In this document: piece after piece, positions 1 to 8,623 of the stretch
How the letters are laid out: each line of letters opens with the position of its first letter
Numbering within the stretch: the stretch's first letter is position 1
NCBI GenBank assembly: GCA_934254815.1
Contig: CAKQME010000009.1
Span: 1 to 64,000, forward strand
DNA from: an uncultured Clostridia bacterium
Lineage (GTDB): Bacteria; Bacillota; Clostridia; Christensenellales; Borkfalkiaceae
DNA: 64,000 nt
Direction of reading: 5' to 3'
Notes under the pieces: model-generated
What the model saw: only the letters and a program-made list of their open reading frames with translations
Database searches by the model: none
What the model was told of the DNA's origin: nothing
Position numbers and translations under genes: made by a program

Positions 1-240
1 TACGCTCAATATGACATACTATTTAATGTTTTATGTCTTTCTGAACGCAGTGAAGAATACCACTGAAAAAGCGCGGACTACTTGACACAGTGGGATATTT
101 CGCTTACGCTCAATATGACATACTATTTAATGTTTTATGTCTTTCTGAACGCAGTGAAGAATACCACTGAAAAAGCGCGGATTACTTAATACAGTGGGAT
201 ATTTCGCTTACGCTCAATATGACATTAAAAAATTAAGCAA
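1..240. repeat. Tandem copies of an 85-bp palindromic MITE-like element
   Basis: Two full 85-bp copies (35-119 and 139-223) and the tail of a third (1-14) are separated by a 19-bp spacer, giving a 104-bp period. One end begins GTC(A/T)TTCTGAACGCAGTG and the other ends TACGCTCAATATGAC; the ends are imperfect inverted repeats around a centre with AAAAAGCGCGG. Two more 85-bp copies lie at 63229-63313 and 63501-63585, and degenerate or half copies near 39380-39413, 43958-43988 and 44049-44080. There is no coding capacity. A non-autonomous mobile repeat or a transcribed hairpin repeat are both possible. Confidence 0.8.
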
Positions 241-242
241 GT

Positions 243-403
243 GTCATTCTGTCAATGTCGAGAGAGCAAACTTGCTTGCAAGGGTTTGCGAACGAAGATA
301 TTCATAAGGCGCTGCCTTTATTGCGAAACAATAAAGGCAAAACTCTTGTTTAAACGCTCCGGCGTTTAAGCGCCGAATAGGCTACGCCGAAGAATCCCAT
401 TGT
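243..403. repeat. About 160-bp structured dispersed repeat, copy A
   Basis: This stretch is nearly identical to 63333-63489 and begins with GTCATTCTGTCAAT. It contains two hairpins: 313-339, an 11-bp perfect stem (TGCCTTTATTG) with loop CGAAA, and 352-367 (AAACGC / GCGTTT). A degraded start of the same family is at about 39430-39475. The short reading frame running through it on the minus strand has no recognisable product. Confidence 0.75.
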
Positions 404-430
404 ACAAGCACCTGAAAATATAACAATAAA

Positions 431-460
431 GAGCCTTGCGGCGATATCGCCGCAAGGCTC
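431..460 (-). terminator. Terminator of nifJ
   Basis: A perfect 30-bp palindrome with 15-bp arms starting GAGCCTTGCGGC lies 13 bp past the nifJ stop. It is followed on the minus strand by TTTATT and on the plus strand by TTTTAA, so it may act in both directions. Confidence 0.85.
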
Positions 461-473
461 TTTTAATCGATTA

Positions 474-3400
474 TTAGTCTTTGCCCGCAAGTCTCTTGTA
501 CTTGTCAAGTCGTTTCGTGTTTTCTTCTTCCGCTCTTTCGAACAACTGCTCGGCAAGTTCGGGCTGCGCTTTTTTAAGCGACGCGTAACGGTTTTCGCCT
601 AAAATGAAGTCCTGATAACTTTCCGTAGGATCTTTGCTGTCAAGCGAGAACGGATTGACGCCCGTTCCGACCTTTTCGGGATTATATCTGTAAAGGTGCC
701 AGTAACCCGCTTCAACCGCTCTCTTTTCTTCCGTCTGAGAGTTAGCCATGTTGATACCGTGGTTGATACAAGGCGCATAGCAGATAATAAGCGACGGTCC
801 GTCGTATGCTTCCGCTTCGGTGATAGCGTTAAGGAACTGCTGTTTGTTAGAACCCATTGCGCACTGAGCGACGTAAACGTAACCGTAATTCATCGCCATC
901 ATGCCGAGGTCTTTCTTCTTCGTTCTCTTTCCGCCTGCGGCGAATTTGGCAACCGAACCCGTCGGGGTCGATTTACTTGCCTGTCCGCCCGTATTCGAAT
1001 AAACTTCGGTATCCACAACGAGAATATTTACGTCCTCGCCCTGAGCGATAACGTGGTCGAGACCGCCGTAGCCGATATCGTAAGCCCATCCGTCGCCGCC
1101 GAATATCCAGATAGATTTCTTGATAACGCAATCGAGAGAACCCTGAATCTGTTTCAATACGGCTTTAAGTTCGCCCTTATTGTTTTTGATAGCGGAATTC
1201 AACGAAGTATCAAGCACTTTTGCAACTTCTTTGGTTATTTCCGCGCTCTTTCTGTTTTCAAGCCATTTCTTGAACGCGTCTGCAACTCTGCCGTTTAAGC
1301 CGAGTTCGAGAGCCTTATTCATAAGGTCTCCGAGTTTGGCGCGTCTCTGAGCGTAAGCAAGGTTGAAGCCGTAACCGAATTCGGCGTTATCTTCGAACAA
1401 GCTGTTCGCCCATGCGGGTCCTTTGCCCTCTTCGTTCTTGGTGTACGGGCAAGTCGGAGACGAACCGCCGTAAATCGACGAACAACCCGTCGCGTTGGCG
1501 ATAACCATTCTGTCACCGAACATCTGCGTGATTACTTTGATATAAGGAGTTTCGCCGCAACCCGCGCATGCGCCCGAGAATTCGAACAGCGGTTTATTGA
1601 ACTGCGAGCCTTTAACCGTAGTGGGTTTGAATACCGAAGTATTGACTTTGGGCAACTTCTCGCTGTACTCATAGTTTACTACTTCTTCTTTGACTACTTT
1701 TTCAAGCGGAATCATCGTAAGGGCTTTCTTATCTTCCTTAGTCGGGCAGATATTTGCGCAGACGCCGCAACCCATACAATCGAGCGGGCTTATCTGCATT
1801 CTGTACGAATAACCTTTAAGACCGATAGCCGCTTTAGTCGTGAACGACGCGGGCATTTCCGAACCGTCTTTGACGAGTGCCGGACGAATACATGCGTGCG
1901 GGCATACGAACGCGCACTGGTTACACTGAATACAGTTTTCCGCATGCCATTCGGGAACTTTAACCGCAACGCCTCTCTTCTCGAAACGCGTCGTGCCGGT
2001 GGGAACGTGTCCGTCGGCGTTGAACGCGGAAGCGGGGAGCTTATCGCCCTGAAGCGCAAGTATGGGGTGAATAACTTCTTTGAAATACTTGTCGTCGGCA
2101 AGTTTAACGGCTGCCGCTCCGGTAGTAGCGTAAATCCAGTCTTCGGGAACGGCTATTTCTTTAAGTTCGCTCGAAGCCTTGTCGATAGCCGCGTAGTTCA
2201 TGTTTACAACCGCGTCGCCTTTCTTACCGTAAGACTTCTTGACGTATTGTTTCATCCAGTCTTCGGCTTCCGCGTAAGGCATTATTTCGGGGTTGATCTT
2301 GAAGAATGCCGCCTGCATTATAGCGTTGGTTCTTCCGCCGAGACCTATACCCTGAGCTATCTTTATAGCGTCGATAACATAGAGTTTAGCGTGCTTTCTG
2401 GCAAGCGTCTGTTTCATTGTCGCGGGGAGATTTTCCGCGAGTTCTTCAGCCGTAGCCCATTCGCAGTTCAAAAGGAACTTGCCGCCCTCTTTAAGGTCTG
2501 TAGCCATATCGTATCTCGTAACGTAAGAGGGTTGCGAGCATGCGATGAAGTCCGCCGCGTCGATAAGGTACGACGACTGAATAGGAGTTTTGCCGAAACG
2601 GAGGTGAGAAACGGTTATACCGCCCGACTTCTTCGAATCATAGAAGAAATAACCCTGAGCGTACATATCCGTATGGTCGCCTATGATCTTTATGGAGTTC
2701 TTGTTCGCGCCGACCGTTCCGTCAGAGCCGAGACCGTAGAATTTGCAGCTTATAGTGCCTGCGGGCGCGGCGTTGTACTGAGTGGAGAAGTCAAGCGAAG
2801 TACGGGTGATATCGTCGTAAATACCGATAGTGAAATGATTCTTCGGTTTATCCTGTTCGAGGTTTTTATAAACGGCGTAAACCATAGACGGGTTGAACTC
2901 TTTCGAGCCGAGACCGTATCTGCCGCCGTATACCTTGATTTTCTTTTTATTGTTTTCGGAAAGAGCCGTGCAAACGTCGAGATAGAGCGGTTCTCCGAGA
3001 GATCCGGGTTCTTTTGTTCTGTCGAGAACGGCAATCTTCTTAACTGTCTTGGGTAAAGCCTTGATGAAAGCCTTAGCAGCGAACGGACGATAAAGTCTTA
3101 CTTTCAATACGCCGACTTTATGACCCTCGTTATTCATCTTGGCAATGGTTTCTTCGATAGCCTCTGCGCCGCTGCCCATGATAACGATAACGTTTTCCGC
3201 ATCGGGAGCGCCGACGTAATCGAAAAGGTGATATTTTCTGCCCGTAAGAGCCGAAACCTTATCCATCATTTTCTGAACGATAGCGGGGGTTGCTTCATAA
3301 TAAGCGTTAGCCGTTTCTCTGTTCTGGAAGTAAGTGTCCGCGTTCTGAGCCGTACCTTTCTGAATCGGATGTTCGGGGTTGAGCGCGCGGGATCTGAATT

Positions 3401-3998
3401 CTTCGATATCCTTAAGGTCGACAAGCTTTTTCATCTCGTCGTATTCGATAGCTTCGATTTTCGAAACTTCGTGGCTGGTTCTGAAACCGTCGAAGAAGTG
3501 CAGGAACGGAACTTTAGCCTTTAAAGTGGAAAGGTGCGCTACGAGAGCGAGATCCATAACTTCCTGAACGGAATTAGAAGCAAGCATAGCGAAACCCGTC
3601 TGACGGCAAGCCATAACGTCGGAATGATCTCCGAAAATGTTAAGGGATTGCGCCGCCAAAGCTCTCGCGCTGACGTGGAATACGCAGGGGAGCAATTCGC
3701 CCGCAATCTTGTACATATTCGGAATCATAAGGAGCAAGCCTTGCGAAGCCGTATAAGTAACCGTAAGCGCGCCCGCGCTGAGCGAGCCGTGAACCGCGCC
3801 TGCCGCGCCCGCTTCGGATTGCATTTCCGCAAGACGAAGTTTCTGACCGAACATATTGGTTCTGCCTGCGGTAGACCACTCGTCCGCCACTTCAGCCATA
3901 GGCGAAGAGGGAGTTATCGGGTAAATAGCCGCAACTTCCGAAAACGCATACGCGACGTGGCTTGCGGCGGTGTTACCGTCGATAGTCATAATTTTCAT
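474..3998 (-). CDS. nifJ: Pyruvate:ferredoxin (flavodoxin) oxidoreductase
   Basis: This enzyme oxidises pyruvate with CoA to acetyl-CoA and CO2 while reducing ferredoxin, a core step of anaerobic fermentation in the cytoplasm. The 1174-residue single chain has the usual order: an N-terminal pyrimidine-binding domain (IYPITPSSPMAE near residue 26), a gamma domain, a linker with two 4Fe-4S motifs (CIQCNQCAFVCP and CMGCGVCANICP, roughly residues 690-760), then the TPP-binding domain with GDGWAYDIGYGG and NTEVYSNTGGQ-like motifs. Length matches the family. The ATG is preceded by GGAGGT at good spacing. It has its own promoter at about 4.1 kb and a strong terminator, so it looks monocistronic and unconnected with the sugar locus upstream. 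Confidence 0.98.
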   Translation of the reverse strand: MKIMTIDGNTAASHVAYAFSEVAAIYPITPSSPMAEVADEWSTAGRTNMFGQKLRLAEMQSEAGAAGAVHGSLSAGALTVTYTASQGLLLMIPNMYKIAGELLPCVFHVSARALAAQSLNIFGDHSDVMACRQTGFAMLASNSVQEVMDLALVAHLSTLKAKVPFLHFFDGFRTSHEVSKIEAIEYDEMKKLVDLKDIEEFRSRALNPEHPIQKGTAQNADTYFQNRETANAYYEATPAIVQKMMDKVSALTGRKYHLFDYVGAPDAENVIVIMGSGAEAIEETIAKMNNEGHKVGVLKVRLYRPFAAKAFIKALPKTVKKIAVLDRTKEPGSLGEPLYLDVCTALSENNKKKIKVYGGRYGLGSKEFNPSMVYAVYKNLEQDKPKNHFTIGIYDDITRTSLDFSTQYNAAPAGTISCKFYGLGSDGTVGANKNSIKIIGDHTDMYAQGYFFYDSKKSGGITVSHLRFGKTPIQSSYLIDAADFIACSQPSYVTRYDMATDLKEGGKFLLNCEWATAEELAENLPATMKQTLARKHAKLYVIDAIKIAQGIGLGGRTNAIMQAAFFKINPEIMPYAEAEDWMKQYVKKSYGKKGDAVVNMNYAAIDKASSELKEIAVPEDWIYATTGAAAVKLADDKYFKEVIHPILALQGDKLPASAFNADGHVPTGTTRFEKRGVAVKVPEWHAENCIQCNQCAFVCPHACIRPALVKDGSEMPASFTTKAAIGLKGYSYRMQISPLDCMGCGVCANICPTKEDKKALTMIPLEKVVKEEVVNYEYSEKLPKVNTSVFKPTTVKGSQFNKPLFEFSGACAGCGETPYIKVITQMFGDRMVIANATGCSSIYGGSSPTCPYTKNEEGKGPAWANSLFEDNAEFGYGFNLAYAQRRAKLGDLMNKALELGLNGRVADAFKKWLENRKSAEITKEVAKVLDTSLNSAIKNNKGELKAVLKQIQGSLDCVIKKSIWIFGGDGWAYDIGYGGLDHVIAQGEDVNILVVDTEVYSNTGGQASKSTPTGSVAKFAAGGKRTKKKDLGMMAMNYGYVYVAQCAMGSNKQQFLNAITEAEAYDGPSLIICYAPCINHGINMANSQTEEKRAVEAGYWHLYRYNPEKVGTGVNPFSLDSKDPTESYQDFILGENRYASLKKAQPELAEQLFERAEEENTKRLDKYKRLAGKD

Positions 3999-4089
3999 TA
4001 AACTGACCTCCGTAAAATTATATATATTTTTTGATTTTCTGAAAACGTAGCCGAAAAAAACGACCGATATGTTTTCATTCAGCCTTTTT

Positions 4090-4118
4090 ATTATAGACTA
4101 TTAGAGTTTTTAAGTCAA
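4090..4118 (-). promoter_or_regulatory. Sigma-A promoter of nifJ
   Basis: On the minus strand TTGACT (4113-4118) and TATAAT (4090-4095) are 17 nt apart, about 90 bp upstream of the nifJ start. An AT-rich leader follows. Confidence 0.8.
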
Positions 4119-4251
4119 TTAAAAACGCAAAATAAGTAAAAATTTTTCTTAATTCCTACTTAAAAACAGGTATTTTACAAAAAAATCTTCCAACTCTGCC
4201 GTTTAAACGGAACAGCGGCGGCATTTCAATTCCGCGCGTTATCGACAAAAA

Positions 4252-4272
4252 GGCTCCCCTGTCCGGGGAGCC
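4252..4272 (-). terminator. Terminator ending the carbohydrate locus
   Basis: The stem GGCTCCCC / GGGGAGCC with a 5-nt loop is followed on the minus strand by TTTTTGTC. It lies between nifJ and the last remnant of the sugar locus. Confidence 0.8.
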
Positions 4273-4280
4273 GACTGTAT

Positions 4281-4860
4281 TTACCTGTATCCGTATTTCG
4301 AGCGTAAATCATTGATTTCCGTGTAAATTCTCATGCGTTCGAAAATTCGCTCCGTCTTGCAGGAAACTACGGACACTATGCTTTTCGGCTCAGATTATTT
4401 TTAAAACATAAATAATATCGTAGCGGAAATAACCACCGCGACGCGTATAATTTCGATTATGCCGAGCGTCTCCTTATAGCATATAAACCCGAGTATTGCC
4501 GAAAAAGCCAGCGTGACGCCGTCGGTTTTTATCAGCGACAAAAAATTTCCCTTTTCGAAAGACACTTCGCCTATGTAGCCGAACTCGTTTTTATTTATCT
4601 CTTTTCCTTTGCCGTAAAAAGCTATTCTTATTTTAGTTATATCGCATAAAAAAATACAATCGGTTATATCGAAAAGCAGTTTTACCCACCTGTCGGACAG
4701 ATAGTTCGCCGCGTATACTTTTTCGTCGCCCAAAGAAGAATACAGCGTAACCCTGACAAGCTGCCCGACGGCTCTTCCGTTCACCGCTATGCACATTACG
4801 TCTTTACCGGAAAGATTGAAAACATCCGTCCGCTTCGATTGATTTGTCGTTTATCATAGG
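4281..4860 (-). pseudogene. Chimeric remnant: CBM-like piece joined to the tail of a DMT transporter
   Basis: An open frame at 4401-4856 has no good start (stops lie just upstream near 4856; the first ATG is at 4796). Its first part (DVFNLSGKDVMCIAV, then an alternating beta pattern with KIRIAFYGKG) resembles the beta-sandwich carbohydrate-binding modules of secreted glycosidases. Its last 45 residues form a hydrophobic tail (SAILGFICYKETLG, then ISATILFMF*) that aligns by eye with the C-terminus of the intact transporter at 7702-8616. After two stops in the same frame a further coding-like stretch runs to about 4281 (YTEINDLRSKYGYR*). I read this as deletion-fused debris at the end of the operon. 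A short real gene cannot be excluded. Confidence 0.55.
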
Positions 4861-4862
4861 CT

Positions 4863-5708
4863 TTAATCTTCTATGGTCAGACCGAGTTCTTTAAGCCACT
4901 CGACCGAAAGGTCTATCCATTCTGCGGCGGACGGGGTAAAATAATTTTCATCGTCGGAACGATATACAAGCTCGTCTGCCGTCGAAACGCCGTGCCGTCC
5001 TTTACCGTAGATATGTACGGAAAACGGAATACCGTTTTTAGCCGCCGCTTCGGCTATTTTCAAAGCGTTTACGTGACTTACGGCTTCGTCCGCAGCCGTT
5101 CCGAAAACGAACGTCGGCGCGCTTTTACTCGTTATGAGTTTTTCACAGGAAAGACGATTTTTCAGTATTTCGTCGTCACCGCACAAATTTTCGAACGAGC
5201 CGAAATTGGCGTATAGTTTATCGTACAATATAACGGGATAACACAATATTGTCGCTTTAACCTGCAGCTCTTTGATATCGAAAGGCAATTTTACGTCTTT
5301 ATTTTCTCCCGCGCTGCCGAGCATGCAGCAGAGATGTCCACCGGCGGAAAATCCTACGGCGGAGATTTTTTCTTTATCTGTATGCAATCTTTCCGCGTTT
5401 TCGCGAATATATTCGACGGCAAGGCAAGCTTCGGTAAGAGCAACGGGATATCTCGACGGATAGCACGAATATCTCAGCACAAAGCATACAAACCCTTTCG
5501 CCAGATATCTGAGCGCGACAGCCTCGGCTTCTCTGTCGCAAGTGGCAGAATAACCGCCGCCCGGCAATATAAGCATAGCGGGCATTTTCCTGTCGGCGTT
5601 GACTTCTGGCGTTACGGCGGGAATATAACATTGCAAAACGCCGTCGGAACCGAGCGGTTTATCCGTTTTAAAATAATCGTATAAATTTACTTCGTATATA
5701 TTCAGCAT
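4863..5708 (-). CDS. Alpha/beta-hydrolase, acetyl-esterase/lipase-like
   Basis: This 281-residue cytoplasmic hydrolase has the oxyanion strand LILPGGGYS (about residues 45-53), the nucleophile elbow GFSAGGH (near residue 118), an acid candidate in the GTAADEAVS segment and a catalytic His in KGRHGVS. It has no signal peptide. The family contains BD-FAE-type esterases that remove acetyl or other acyl groups from plant-derived sugars. It follows the alpha-galactosidase with one base between genes, so it is in the same operon and probably deacylates imported oligosaccharides. The exact substrate is not visible. It is the last intact gene of the locus. Confidence 0.85.
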   Translation of the reverse strand: MLNIYEVNLYDYFKTDKPLGSDGVLQCYIPAVTPEVNADRKMPAMLILPGGGYSATCDREAEAVALRYLAKGFVCFVLRYSCYPSRYPVALTEACLAVEYIRENAERLHTDKEKISAVGFSAGGHLCCMLGSAGENKDVKLPFDIKELQVKATILCYPVILYDKLYANFGSFENLCGDDEILKNRLSCEKLITSKSAPTFVFGTAADEAVSHVNALKIAEAAAKNGIPFSVHIYGKGRHGVSTADELVYRSDDENYFTPSAAEWIDLSVEWLKELGLTIED

Positions 5709-5709
5709 T

Positions 5710-7692
5710 TTATTTTTTCACTATATAGAACAATTTACTTTCGGACTTATTTTTTATTTCGACACGAAGCCCTTTCGTCTTTAAATCTTTACCGCTCATA
5801 ATTACGCTTTCACCGTCCATATCCCTGACGATATAATCGTAGTTCTCGTTTACGCCGCAAACGGTATAATCGGCGGTCGACTGCTCGCTGTCGCTTCTTC
5901 TGAAAACTTGCATAACGCTTTCGGTTTTTTCGTCGTTATAAAATTCATAACAACACCAACTGAACGGATCGGAGTTGAACGCCGAATGCGGCGCGAAGTT
6001 TTCGCTATACAAATGTCTTACCGTTTTATATTCTTTAATAACATTTTCGAGCAAAGGCGTAAGGCTTCGCACAAATTCAACCGCAACGTCGTCTTCGCCG
6101 TAATCGCCGTACTTTTCCCATGCTTTAACAAAGTCCTCATCGGAAGTATTTATATCCGCGGCTGCGGCATAGCCCGCCCTGATATCGTAAAGATCGCGGC
6201 TGCTCACCCTGACGCCCGTTCCGTGATAGGGAAAGAGCAGTGCGGACCCCATACTCGCCGCCTGAATTCCTTCTTTGACGTAATCCGTATAACAGTTATA
6301 ATCGCTGCGCCACAAAGTAACGGCTCTGCGTTGCATTTCTATATCCATTCTATTGCCGCCGCCGGCGCAATTGTCTATCATCATATACGGATAGGCGGTA
6401 AGTATTTTATCAAGAAATTCGTACAAACCGTTAATATACGCCATCTCCGTAATACCGTCGCGCCCCGCTTCGTCGTTTCTCATATACGGCAACGCGTCGA
6501 CGTTGAAATCCTGACGGTACCAGACGATACCTGTTTTTTCTATAAGGCTTGCCAACAGCGCGAAAAAATAATCGCGGGCTTCTTTTAAGCCCATATTCAG
6601 GAGAACCTGTCCGTCGTCTTTACCGTTTTTATCGATAAACCATTCCGGGTGTTTTTTATATTCGTCGGAATTTTTCATCGCCCTTTCGAATTCAAACCAC
6701 AGCAACAAATTTATTCCGCGTTCTCTGCACTTTTCTTTTATGGTTGCGAATTCCGACGGGTGAACGGCTTTGTTGATATTCCAGTTTCCGACGTGTTCAT
6801 ACCATGCCACGCTTTTTTCGGCTTGTTCTTTCGTGAGATAGCCGAACCAACCCGAATCCATCCAATAGCACTCGGTGCCTGTTTGCGCCAAAATATCGAT
6901 AAGTCTCAGATGCTTATCTTCGGCAAAGCCGCCCCAGGTCCCCGTAAATACCGGTAAACGCTCTATTCGCTTATTTTTACCCACAGGAGAAATAGATTTC
7001 ATATATTTTCTGAAAACGTTATGTCCGTTTAAATAGCCGTTTTCATAGAACAGCAGACTTGCGGAGACGTAGGAATATTCTTCTCCGCTTTTCAGGTAAA
7101 AATCGCACGTCTGCATTCCGACGCGAACGGAAACGCCCTCCTCCGTTCTGAGAAAATCGGCTTGCCACTGCCCCGTCCAGCCGACCGATAAAACCGCTCC
7201 GACGTCTTTTCTCACCACATCGAAATACGCCATAACGCCATCGCACGAACGAGCCTGTATCGGAGCGTAACTATGAATTTTTCCGTCGCATAAATAATCG
7301 TTATGCGGACAGCACTCCTCTTCTTCCCTCGCGTAACCTCTGTACCGGACAATTTTCGCATAGTCTTTATCGCACGGAAAGCCCGACGGAATATCTTTTT
7401 CGGTTTCCAGAACTATATCGAGCGTTTTCAGCTCCTTTATTTTTTCCGTATTCGCGCCCGATTGATTTTTGATTTTCAACCGCGTTTCTACAACAGGATA
7501 GTCGTTTAAAACGTCCGTTACTTCTACGATCTGCAACTTGCCGTCAACCAAATACGACTTGACGACACTCGCGCGGTCGTTCAGCTCCGTTATTTTTATC
7601 TCGTCGGGAGTCGGGTTTTTTATAAACTTATCTCCGTAATAAAACGAAAACAGACCTTTGTCTTTATAAATTTCTTTAAATCTTTTAAACAT
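5710..7692 (-). CDS. GH36 alpha-galactosidase
   Basis: This enzyme hydrolyses terminal alpha-galactosides (melibiose or raffinose type); alpha-N-acetylgalactosaminidase activity is possible in this family. The 660 residues have an N-terminal beta-sandwich with GWTGQWQ (residues 171-177), then the TIM barrel with WMDSGWFG (277-284), the nucleophile Asp395 in WYRQDFN, CAGGGNRMD (442-450) and the acid/base Asp464 in WRSDYN. Both catalytic Asp are present. No signal peptide is seen, so it acts inside the cell on imported sugar. AAAGGTG precedes the ATG. It lies 9 bp after the DMT transporter and 1 bp before the esterase. Confidence 0.92.
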   Translation of the reverse strand: MFKRFKEIYKDKGLFSFYYGDKFIKNPTPDEIKITELNDRASVVKSYLVDGKLQIVEVTDVLNDYPVVETRLKIKNQSGANTEKIKELKTLDIVLETEKDIPSGFPCDKDYAKIVRYRGYAREEEECCPHNDYLCDGKIHSYAPIQARSCDGVMAYFDVVRKDVGAVLSVGWTGQWQADFLRTEEGVSVRVGMQTCDFYLKSGEEYSYVSASLLFYENGYLNGHNVFRKYMKSISPVGKNKRIERLPVFTGTWGGFAEDKHLRLIDILAQTGTECYWMDSGWFGYLTKEQAEKSVAWYEHVGNWNINKAVHPSEFATIKEKCRERGINLLLWFEFERAMKNSDEYKKHPEWFIDKNGKDDGQVLLNMGLKEARDYFFALLASLIEKTGIVWYRQDFNVDALPYMRNDEAGRDGITEMAYINGLYEFLDKILTAYPYMMIDNCAGGGNRMDIEMQRRAVTLWRSDYNCYTDYVKEGIQAASMGSALLFPYHGTGVRVSSRDLYDIRAGYAAAADINTSDEDFVKAWEKYGDYGEDDVAVEFVRSLTPLLENVIKEYKTVRHLYSENFAPHSAFNSDPFSWCCYEFYNDEKTESVMQVFRRSDSEQSTADYTVCGVNENYDYIVRDMDGESVIMSGKDLKTKGLRVEIKNKSESKLFYIVKK

Positions 7693-7701
7693 AATACACC
7701 T

Positions 7702-8616
7702 TTAAAATATGAATAATACCGTCGCTATAAACGTAAGAATTATGCCGATATATCCTTTTAACGTAAGTTTTTCTTTAAAAAACACCAGTCCGCTTACGGC
7801 GGTGAGAAAGACCGTGCCGCCCGTAACTATAGGGTATACGGCAACCGCAGGCAAATTCGCCGCGCCTATAAGTTGCAACAGATACGAAACCGAACCGATA
7901 ACCGCCACGGCGACTATACACAACCACAGCCGAGCCGTCTGAGCTTTCGTCCTTACGGGCGGGTTTTTGATGAGATTGTCTTTTTTTACCGCGCACCATA
8001 CGGCGTAGACGATTATAAACAGTATCACCGACTCTATCTGATAGATAGTAAGAAAACTGTTGCCGTCGACAGCCTGCGGGCTATTCGATTGAATATACGA
8101 AACTATGCTTACCGCCCCGTTTATAAAAAAAATAGCAGCGCATAAAATAAAATACAGCGGCGAGCTTTTATCCTTTGTATCGTCTTTTTTTATCGATACG
8201 TTAGGCAGTATGAGCGCGAAAACCATAATCACGATGCCCGAAATCTGAAACGGAGTAGGGGTGTTATCGGCAAAAACTATACCGTAAACAAACGGAAGCA
8301 ACATTCCGCCCTGCATACGGAACATAGTAAAAAGTGCCACGTTGCCGACTTCGTAAGCTTTAAAACACGCTATGGTACTGAATAAGTTCAAAACGGCAAG
8401 CGCGCCGCCTAAACCCACGGAAAACGCGCTGACGCCGAGTTTGAATCCGCCCATGGCAAAAAACAACAAAGCGCAAACGAGCGAACCGGGAATGGTCTTT
8501 CTTATAGCGCACTCGATATTGTTAAGCCCCGCTATACTCTTCTGGTAATATTTATCTATGTCGACCGACAACACTATCATTATCGCGGCGACGAAAAGAA
8601 ACAAGTAATAAATCAT
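7702..8616 (-). CDS. DMT-superfamily (EamA-like) transporter
   Basis: This 304-residue integral membrane protein has about ten hydrophobic helices in two halves, as in EamA drug/metabolite transporters. The C-terminal half ends with the repeat pattern TAVSGLVFFKEKLTLKG followed by the last helix. The family exports or imports small metabolites; the substrate here is unknown, but being inside the sugar operon it may move a sugar or a hydrolysis product. There is no clear ribosome-binding site, but the start is 7 nt past the stop of the upstream GH13 gene, so coupling is likely. A decayed relative of its tail lies at 4.4 kb. Confidence 0.85.
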   Translation of the reverse strand: MIYYLFLFVAAIMIVLSVDIDKYYQKSIAGLNNIECAIRKTIPGSLVCALLFFAMGGFKLGVSAFSVGLGGALAVLNLFSTIACFKAYEVGNVALFTMFRMQGGMLLPFVYGIVFADNTPTPFQISGIVIMVFALILPNVSIKKDDTKDKSSPLYFILCAAIFFINGAVSIVSYIQSNSPQAVDGNSFLTIYQIESVILFIIVYAVWCAVKKDNLIKNPPVRTKAQTARLWLCIVAVAVIGSVSYLLQLIGAANLPAVAVYPIVTGGTVFLTAVSGLVFFKEKLTLKGYIGIILTFIATVLFIF

Positions 8617-8623
8617 CTGTCTG

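Noticed and set aside
1..240. CRISPR array
   Set aside because: The 104-bp period consists of an 85-bp palindromic element and a constant 19-bp spacer, not short repeats with unique spacers; no cas genes.
350..556. 68-aa minus-strand frame across the left repeat and the end of nifJ
   Set aside because: Runs through the nifJ terminator and a dispersed repeat; no family.
1896..3056. 386-aa plus-strand reading frame inside nifJ
   Set aside because: Antisense to an unambiguous nifJ, Arg/Val-rich mirror composition, no ribosome-binding site and no recognisable domain.
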